Source: an uncultured Lentisphaeraceae bacterium
GTDB taxonomy: Bacteria; Verrucomicrobiota; Kiritimatiellia; RFP12; DVOR01
Reading direction: 5' to 3'
DNA: 43,777 nucleotides
Assembly: GCA_949289005.1 (NCBI GenBank)
Contig: CASEMQ010000009.1
Location: 1-43,777, forward strand
Shown one piece after another: positions 37,542-43,777 of the stretch. Position 1 is the stretch's first letter, and each line of letters starts with the position of its first letter. Made by a program: the position numbers and the translations under genes. The notes below the pieces were generated by a model, which was not told where the DNA came from, did not search any database, and saw only the letters and a list, made by a program, of their open reading frames with translations.

Positions 37542-39667
37542 CAGGCGTTTTCCTCGGCTTGGCGGCGTTGGCGCTCTTCCTTGACGTTGCGCGCGCGATC
37601 CTGCCCGGCCGCCAGGCGCACCTTGTCATACTTGTCGTTCAGCCGTTGGACTTCCGCGAGGAAGGGCGAGTTGCCCAAGCGTTTTTGGTATTTCAGCTCG
37701 TCGGCGACGGCTTTGGCGTAGGCGTTCTTGTCGCGCACCCACTCGATGCGGCTGCCCGCGTATTTGGGGTCGGCCTCGTCGGGGATGTTGGTGAAGGCGC
37801 CTTGGAAGATGGCATTGCGCACGAAGAGTGCCCATTCGTTGGTCACCTTCTTTTGATTGCGCGGGGAGAGGGTGTTGGAGAATTGGTTGCGCAGGAGGGA
37901 CGTAAGGTCCGCGCCCGCCTGGGTGTCGCCAAAGTCGGTATTGCGCGCCAAGGCGGTGGCGCCCGTGGCGCCGTCGGCCACGCTCACGAACATGTTGGCG
38001 AAGCCGGCCATCAGGTCGAGTATCTTGCCGGCCTTCCCTTTGCGGGCCTGCGCCAGGCGGAAGACGACGTCGGTGTTGGCAATGCAGGTGACCATGGCCG
38101 AGCGCAGGAGCGCCTCTTGCTGGTCGATGCTGGCGTTGAGGTCGGGGTTGGGATTGGCGGTGTAGAGGTCGAGCACGTGAAGGGCCATGCGCGAATCCTC
38201 CCAGTTGGCCAGACCGATGTTCATGGCCTCGCAGAGGCCGATGTGCCAGCGGACGTTGTTGCGCATGAAGTTGTCGCTGTTGGCGGCCGTCATCGGCGCG
38301 AAGCCCGTCAGCTTCGTCTTGCTGTCGGTCACCGGGCCGTAGATGGGCGGGAGCGTCCAGCCCACGGTGGAGACTGCGATGGTATCGACGGAGTGGTGCA
38401 TCTCGGCACGGAACTTGCCGTTGGCGAACGCGTAGGTCATGAAGGCGCGGTGGCCGGGCTGCCCCATGCCCGCGGCGGGCGTGCCGATGGAGCGTTGGGC
38501 AAACTCCGCCAAGGTCGAGAGGCGCCCGCAGACGCCGCCATCCGTGAGAATGCGCGGGGTGGCGTCGGGATGCCACGTGGCATCGCGATAGCGGATCTCG
38601 GGCTTCGTGTAGTCAAAGGAATAGGTGGCATAGCCCGGCACCGAGCCCTTGCCCTTGAAATAATTCCACCAAAAGGTCGATTCGTCCACCGGGTCCTCTT
38701 GCGTCAGCAGCAGCAACAACGGCCACGGCGCACGCGACAGCGGGAAGAGTTTCGAGCGCTCGGCACCCTTCTCCTCGTAGCGCATGATGCGCAGGCAAAG
38801 GTTCTCGGCGACGGTGCCGGCCGTGCGCGGTGGATAACGCCCCGCCACGTGGGCAATCTTGTCCCATGGCAGGCTCTTGGGCTCACGCCCGGCGAGCGTC
38901 ACGCCGGTTTTGGCCTTGAGGCGGTTGGCATCCATCGTGACCAGCTCGGAAACCTGCGTGCGCGGGTTCTTCTTCAGCCAGTTCACCAACTGCGTGGCCT
39001 CCTTGTCGCCGCCGAGGTCGAACTTGGCATGGAGCGCCTTCAGGCGGCCCAACTTCTCCGCCTCGTCGCCGAAAAGCCGCCCATGCTGATCGTGCCCCAG
39101 GCTGGCCTCCGCCGGCACCGCCACATCGTGATTCTCGGCCCACCCCTGCCGCGCCAAGACGTCCTTCTCCAGCGCCTCCTTGCGCTTGGGGTCAAAGGTC
39201 AGGTTGCGCGTGTTCATGATGCCGTAGCGGTCGGCCGAAAGCGAGCTGTCCAGAATCTTCCGCCCGCGATAGGCCACCGCATAGGCGATCAACAGCTGCT
39301 GATATTTCTCCGCATAGACCGGCCCCACCAGCTTGGCCAGCTTCACAAAATTGTGGATCACGTTCGGGTTCGGCGGATACTCCAGCGCAAAAGCCGCGTT
39401 GAAAACCGCCGGGTGCGCGTTCAGCCACTCCCACGTCACCTCGCTGAAATGCAGTTTCGGCGCGACCAATCGCATGCAATGGTCGTAGTACGCCCCACGC
39501 ACCTCCTCGTTGAAGAGGAAGCCCGAATCGTACAGCGCCGCATCAAGCCAGCGCAAATCCGCGTTGCCCGTCGGCGGGATGGGCTGCCGGTGCGCGCCGA
39601 AATCAACCCCTTGCGCGCCAACCCAAGCCGCCAACAACGCGACCAAACCAAACAACATCCGTCTCAT
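37538..39667 (-). CDS. Exported protein with transglutaminase/cysteine-protease-like motif
   Basis: A 709-residue protein with a signal peptide (MRRMLFGLVALLAAWVGAQG). Residues about 370-415 read ILTDGGVCGRLSTLAEFAQR, then GTPAAGMGQPGHRAF: Cys380 and His406 are spaced and set like the active site of the transglutaminase-like superfamily. The rest, with many Trp/Asn residues and a Lys/Arg/Glu-rich C-terminus, is not recognised. A peptidase or amidase acting in the periplasm is possible. It is coupled to the poly(A) polymerase gene by a 4-nt overlap. I chose the ATG at 39667, just after a -10 box; upstream frame is repeat DNA. Confidence 0.8.
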   Translation of the reverse strand: MRRMLFGLVALLAAWVGAQGVDFGAHRQPIPPTGNADLRWLDAALYDSGFLFNEEVRGAYYDHCMRLVAPKLHFSEVTWEWLNAHPAVFNAAFALEYPPNPNVIHNFVKLAKLVGPVYAEKYQQLLIAYAVAYRGRKILDSSLSADRYGIMNTRNLTFDPKRKEALEKDVLARQGWAENHDVAVPAEASLGHDQHGRLFGDEAEKLGRLKALHAKFDLGGDKEATQLVNWLKKNPRTQVSELVTMDANRLKAKTGVTLAGREPKSLPWDKIAHVAGRYPPRTAGTVAENLCLRIMRYEEKGAERSKLFPLSRAPWPLLLLLTQEDPVDESTFWWNYFKGKGSVPGYATYSFDYTKPEIRYRDATWHPDATPRILTDGGVCGRLSTLAEFAQRSIGTPAAGMGQPGHRAFMTYAFANGKFRAEMHHSVDTIAVSTVGWTLPPIYGPVTDSKTKLTGFAPMTAANSDNFMRNNVRWHIGLCEAMNIGLANWEDSRMALHVLDLYTANPNPDLNASIDQQEALLRSAMVTCIANTDVVFRLAQARKGKAGKILDLMAGFANMFVSVADGATGATALARNTDFGDTQAGADLTSLLRNQFSNTLSPRNQKKVTNEWALFVRNAIFQGAFTNIPDEADPKYAGSRIEWVRDKNAYAKAVADELKYQKRLGNSPFLAEVQRLNDKYDKVRLAAGQDRARNVKEERQRRQAEENAW

Positions 39668-39673
39668 GCCCTT

Positions 39674-39703
39674 ACAATACCAAAAAATGCGCCGTTTGGA
39701 CAA
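39674..39703 (-). promoter_or_regulatory. Promoter of the transglutaminase-like gene
   Basis: Minus strand TTGTCC (39698-39703), 18-bp spacer, TATTGT (39674-39679) preceded by TGG. The -10 ends 6 nt before the ATG. The bases between, AAGGGC, could act as a weak ribosome site if the transcript starts earlier. Confidence 0.45.
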
Positions 39704-39732
39704 TGTTGCCCAAACACCGCGCGTCCCAGCCC

Positions 39733-39890
39733 TGTCGATAACTTTTGCAAATCCGTTGAAAACCTGTTGATGGCCAGTGGCACCGGAGCTGCCCCAAAAC
39801 CAATTTTTCAATCAGGGAGCGGGGTCATTTCCCGAGACACGGCGTACCTCGGGACAAGACACGCCGTGTCCCGACTCGCGGTACGCCGCA
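39733..39890 (+). repeat. Dispersed iteron-plus-palindrome element, copy 3
   Basis: Iterons TGTCGATAA (39733), CGTTGAAAA (39754) and TGTTGATGG (39765) keep the 21- and 11-bp spacing of copy 2. They are followed by TTTTTCAATC, then GGGAGCGGGGTCATTTCCC, as in copy 1, and by about 22-bp units starting GAGACACGGCG and AAGACACGCCG that form palindromes. It fills the centre of the 425-base gap between gap and the transglutaminase-like gene. The remaining 39891-40030 shows no feature I can support. Confidence 0.82.
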
Positions 39891-40030
39891 ATCCAAAATA
39901 TCCCCGCCGCAACGTTTTCACTTCCCCAACCGCGCCCTCCCGAAGCCGACCTTGCCCGAAAATGGCGCAATCGGCGTTTGCGACGCCTCCAATGCCTAGA
40001 AGAACAGCCGGCGGATCGCATTGGTCGCGG

Positions 40031-40075
40031 GGCACAAAAAAAGCCCCGGCCGCACGGCCAGGGCTTTTTTGTGCC
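40031..40075. terminator. Intrinsic terminator of gap
   Basis: GGCACAAAAAAAGCCC pairs with GGGCTTTTTTGTGCC around a GGCCGCACGGCC inner stem. On the minus strand the GC stem is followed by a T-tract 17 bases after the gap stop. Confidence 0.92.
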
Positions 40076-40092
40076 GTGATGGCGCGGATGGC

Positions 40093-41109
<1,017 letters not shown>

Positions 41110-41165
41110 TCATTTCCGGGAGCCCCGTGCCAAACGCGCGGGCACCCCTCGGTTGAATGGCAACA

Positions 41166-41195
41166 AGGATACTTCACCCGGGGCGCAAAAGTCAA
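41166..41195 (-). promoter_or_regulatory. Sigma70 promoter of gap
   Basis: Minus strand TTGACT (41190-41195), 18-bp spacer, TATCCT (41166-41171). It gives a leader of about 65 nt with a standard Shine-Dalgarno, unlike the leaderless candidates elsewhere in the window. Confidence 0.6.
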
Positions 41196-41369
41196 GCATT
41201 TTCGGGCGGACGTGGTGGCAGGAGCGTGGCCCCGCACGAGGATAAGATTGGGGAAAGCCTATGTGGACAAGGTTTTGTCGGACAAAGACACCGATGCGCG
41301 AGAGGCGCGATTTATTTTTCTGGGGCGGCCAACGCGTGCCTCTCAATGCCTTTCGCTAGGCCAATGCGG

Positions 41370-43352
41370 CTATTGGAGCGGCTCAAAACCCATCTGCGTG
41401 AGATAGGCGTAAGTGCTGTCGTAGTATGCAGGCGTACGCGTGGCGTCGTCTCGCGATCCATGTGGCACAAAAAGCACCATCCCCTGGCGGGCACGCGTCA
41501 AAAGCACCCGATAGGCATTCTTGCGATAGCGGATCTGCTCGGGCTGTCGATTGCGTTGCCAGCGGGCACCCCGGAATGTGCGCGCAAGCCAGCCGTCTTC
41601 CTGGTAGCAAAAGTCTGCGTCCCAGGCGACAAGCGTGAAGTCGAGTTCCAGGCCTTGCACGGCGAACTCCGTGGCGACATCTTCCAATTGATAACTCGAT
41701 CGAACGTCGTCTTTCCCGTCAAGAAACCATTCGGCCTCGTCGATTTTGCTCTTCACGAAGAGACCTTCCGCCTTTAGGCGCAACGCGCCGCTGCTCGCCA
41801 ACATGCCGCACCGCGTACTACCGCGACACTTCTCACGCAACCAGGCTCGCGCCCGATTTAAGTCGCGTGTGATGACAAGTGGATAGGTATCCCCGATTTT
41901 CGCGCGCAATTGCAACGTACGCGCGCAATCGTGATTGGGCAACGCATCAACAAACGCGGAAAGGTCGGGTGTCCGGAAGGAACGAATGGAGGAAGCCAAG
42001 TGAAGCGCACGCGTCTCGCTGACCTTTAACCCTGCCAACAAATCCTCCCAACGTTGTCCACGCGTGTAAACATCGTCATTTAGTTCCGGTGAAACATAAA
42101 CCCGCCAGGCAGGGAAAGAACGACGCAAAGCCGCGAACCACTCCGGCAAGCCTGCCTCGCCATCGTTGATTTCCTGCCCTCCGCCGACCAAACAGACAAT
42201 GACAGCCCAGCCCTTGTGGCGATCCATTGTCTGAATGAGAAACTCCGGTTCACTGTACTTAAAATCGAGAATCCCCTTCTTTGTCTTCATGAAGGTAGCA
42301 ATGTGCTGATGCGTCCACGCGCGTTGCGCCTCGTCAAAGATGGCAACGCGCTCCGGTGGTATCTCCGTGTTGTTCACAAAGAAATCACGATACTGATGGA
42401 TAATTTGGATAAAGGTGGAGGTCTCGCGCTCAATGTCTTTCTTGTGAACGCGCTTTCCTTTTTCCTTGAGTTGTGCGCATTTGTCCCGCGCCAATGCCTC
42501 CTGCAACACTTTGACCAATGGATAATTCCCGGAAAGGAAAACTGCCGGCTCCATCTGTTCCCCATGCGAATGGTGAACGGCCAGATTCAGGCCAACCAGA
42601 GTTTACCCCGCCCCGAGAACGCCTGTCACGAAACAAATCGCCTTCTCGCCACGCAACCGGCTCCGCGCGATAATCGCATCCAATGCCACGGTCGTTCGCG
42701 TCAAGTTCTTGGCTCCCGCATCGCTTCGCGTGATCGCTTCAACCCCATGCCCAAGATACAATGCTTGCGCGGCCTCCACAATCGTTGGCGTCGGGCAATA
42801 GGCAGCATGTTCCCACCTAACGTAATCCAACGGAGGTTCATCAGGATAAGCCTCACACACCTCTCGTATCCGACTCGCAATCGTATGGGCATTGCACCCA
42901 ATCGGCTCCAGAACACGATCGCGGCAAACAAGCGCGCCACTCACCTCCTTCGCCCTCGTCGCAACCAACAGCGGAACCAGCAAGGTCTCATGGCTGGCTT
43001 CCTGAAAATGATGCAAATCCAACGCATAATCACAGACTTGATCCAACGCCGACATCTGATAACGTTGCTCACCACACTTAAACTCGAGAAGAAAGACGAT
43101 ATTGCAGTACAACACCACTACATCAACCCGCTTACCCCGGCGCGGAATGACATACTCAAACAAAATGCGCCCTTCCCCCAACGACGCCAACTCCCGCTGC
43201 AAAATCTCAATCTCCTCGCTCCACGCACCCTCCTGCTGAAGCGTCGTCTCCGCACTCGAACTATTGGCATTGAGCACGCCCAAAACCTCGTCCTTGCTTT
43301 GCGAAAAAAAGTCATGCAACGAGGCCGAATAAAAGCAACGTGGATTCTTCAT
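41370..43352 (-). pseudogene. DUF2075 nuclease-ATPase gene with a stop at the Walker A lysine
   Basis: One continuous frame of 661 codons is interrupted only by TAA at 42603-42605 (codon 250). The first part has a PD-(D/E)XK-like nuclease core: D77 in RGKRVDVVV, then E90 and K92 in LLEFKCG. The ATPase follows: CFVTGVLGAG, stop, TLVGLNLAV, where a Walker A GVPGAGKT is expected, so the TAA replaces the lysine AAA. The rest matches DUF2075 (VFLSGNYPLVKVLQEAL, VAIFDEAQRAW as Walker B, YRVLLTRARQGMVLFVP). An internal ATG at 42554 could yield the C-terminal half, but without a P-loop. GC content and codon use look lower than in neighbours. An assembly or sequencing error is possible. Related proteins occur in defence contexts. 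Confidence 0.85.
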
Positions 43353-43363
43353 GACCGCTCCCT

Positions 43364-43399
43364 AAATAAAAAAAGGACCGCACCACTTGGGTGCGATCC
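43364..43399 (-). terminator. Intrinsic terminator of the rRNA operon
   Basis: On the minus strand GGATCGCACC pairs with GGTGCGGTCC around a short loop and is followed by TTTTTTTATTT. It lies 12 bases beyond the 5S 3' end and 12 bases before the start codon of the DUF2075 gene. Confidence 0.92.
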
Positions 43400-43410
43400 T
43401 TGGGTTGTAA

Positions 43411-43527
43411 GTCCCGGCGGCGTGCTACTCTCCCACGGGCGAACCCCGCAGTACCCTCGCCGATGAGGCCCTTCACTTCCGTGTTCGGGATGGGAACGGG
43501 TGTTTCGTCCTCTCCATGGCCACCGGG
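43411..43527 (-). rRNA. rrf: 5S ribosomal RNA
   Basis: On the minus strand the sequence starts near CCCGGTGGCCATGGAGAGG, includes the conserved CACCCGTTCCCATCCCGAAC and GGAAGTGAAGGGCC, and ends GCACGCCGCCGGGA, with 5' and 3' ends complementary. Length is about 117 nt. It is the last gene of an rRNA operon, just after 23S. Confidence 0.96.
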
Positions 43528-43595
43528 AAAAGCAATGAACGCCTCTGGGTTGAACGCGACGGAGCCTGCGGGGGCTTCTCGCTGTTTGCGAAGTT

Positions 43596-43777
<182 letters not shown>

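Noticed and set aside
42374..42554. Separate gene starting at the ATG 42554, making two genes rather than one broken one
   Set aside because: The frame is the same on both sides of the TAA, and the residues flanking it complete a Walker A motif, so a single interrupted gene explains it better.
42603..42605. Programmed readthrough or recoding of the TAA in the DUF2075 gene
   Set aside because: TAA is the least readthrough-prone stop and no selenocysteine- or pyrrolysine-type context is visible; the other stops in the window are used normally.

Overview
The window is a GC-rich bacterial chromosome segment of about 43.8 kb that is densely coding on both strands. A secretin, a type IV pilus machine and a set of envelope glycosyltransferases indicate a Gram-negative cell. 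An oxygen-independent heme-degradation-type radical SAM gene suggests an anaerobic or microaerobic habit. MurA carries Asp in place of the usual catalytic Cys, as in Chlamydia, and there are many GFTLVELL-type prepilins and short dispersed intergenic repeats. Together these make me think of the PVC superphylum, perhaps Kiritimatiellota/Verrucomicrobiota. This is inference; the 23S fragment at the right end could settle it.

Layout. 1-12127 is a minus-strand type IV pilus/type II secretion-like operon, read right to left: three prepilins, GspL/PilM-like, PilO-like, PilB, PilC, PilP-like, secretin and PilT. Most junctions are ATGA or TGATG overlaps. 12195-17118 (minus) holds a HutW/ChuW-type radical SAM protein, ECF transporter S, T and fused A-A' subunits, and a flavodoxin. 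It is driven by a near-consensus promoter whose -10 box lies in a perfect palindrome, and I read it as an anaerobic heme uptake and degradation operon. 17594-25942 (plus) is housekeeping: pdxA, a membrane protein, rsmD, dut, ResB/CcsA cytochrome c maturation, a uracil-DNA-glycosylase-like protein, murA, thymidine phosphorylase and a proline-rich secreted protein. 26082-28623 has a NYN-domain protein with two zinc ribbons (minus) and a divergent YbdG/MscS-type channel (plus). 28706-33280 (minus) is a five-gene glycosyltransferase operon: GT11 fucosyltransferase-like, GT25, GT4 and two GT2 genes. 33433-36044 (plus) is a TPR protein plus xseB. 36114-39667 (minus) is a secreted transglutaminase-like protein coupled to a poly(A) polymerase. 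40093-41094 (minus) is gap. 41370-43352 (minus) is a nuclease-ATPase (DUF2075) gene broken by a stop codon exactly at the Walker A lysine. 43411-43777 (minus) is 5S rRNA and the 3' end of 23S rRNA.

The most unusual material is between and inside genes. (1) A dispersed element with three copies (about 334-494, 17359-17549, 39733-39890) has DnaA-box-like iterons at conserved 21- and 11-bp spacing, followed by about 22-bp palindromic repeats. (2) A MITE-like inverted-repeat element occurs twice; one copy (23770-24048) has a clean 7-bp target duplication, and the other forms the last ~60 codons of the ECF ATPase. (3) A repeat-rich insertion sits inside the leader-peptide region of a prepilin gene. 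(4) Several genes have an extended -10 box ending 6-7 nt before the start codon, which predicts leaderless mRNAs. No tRNA, CRISPR array or intact transposase gene was seen.
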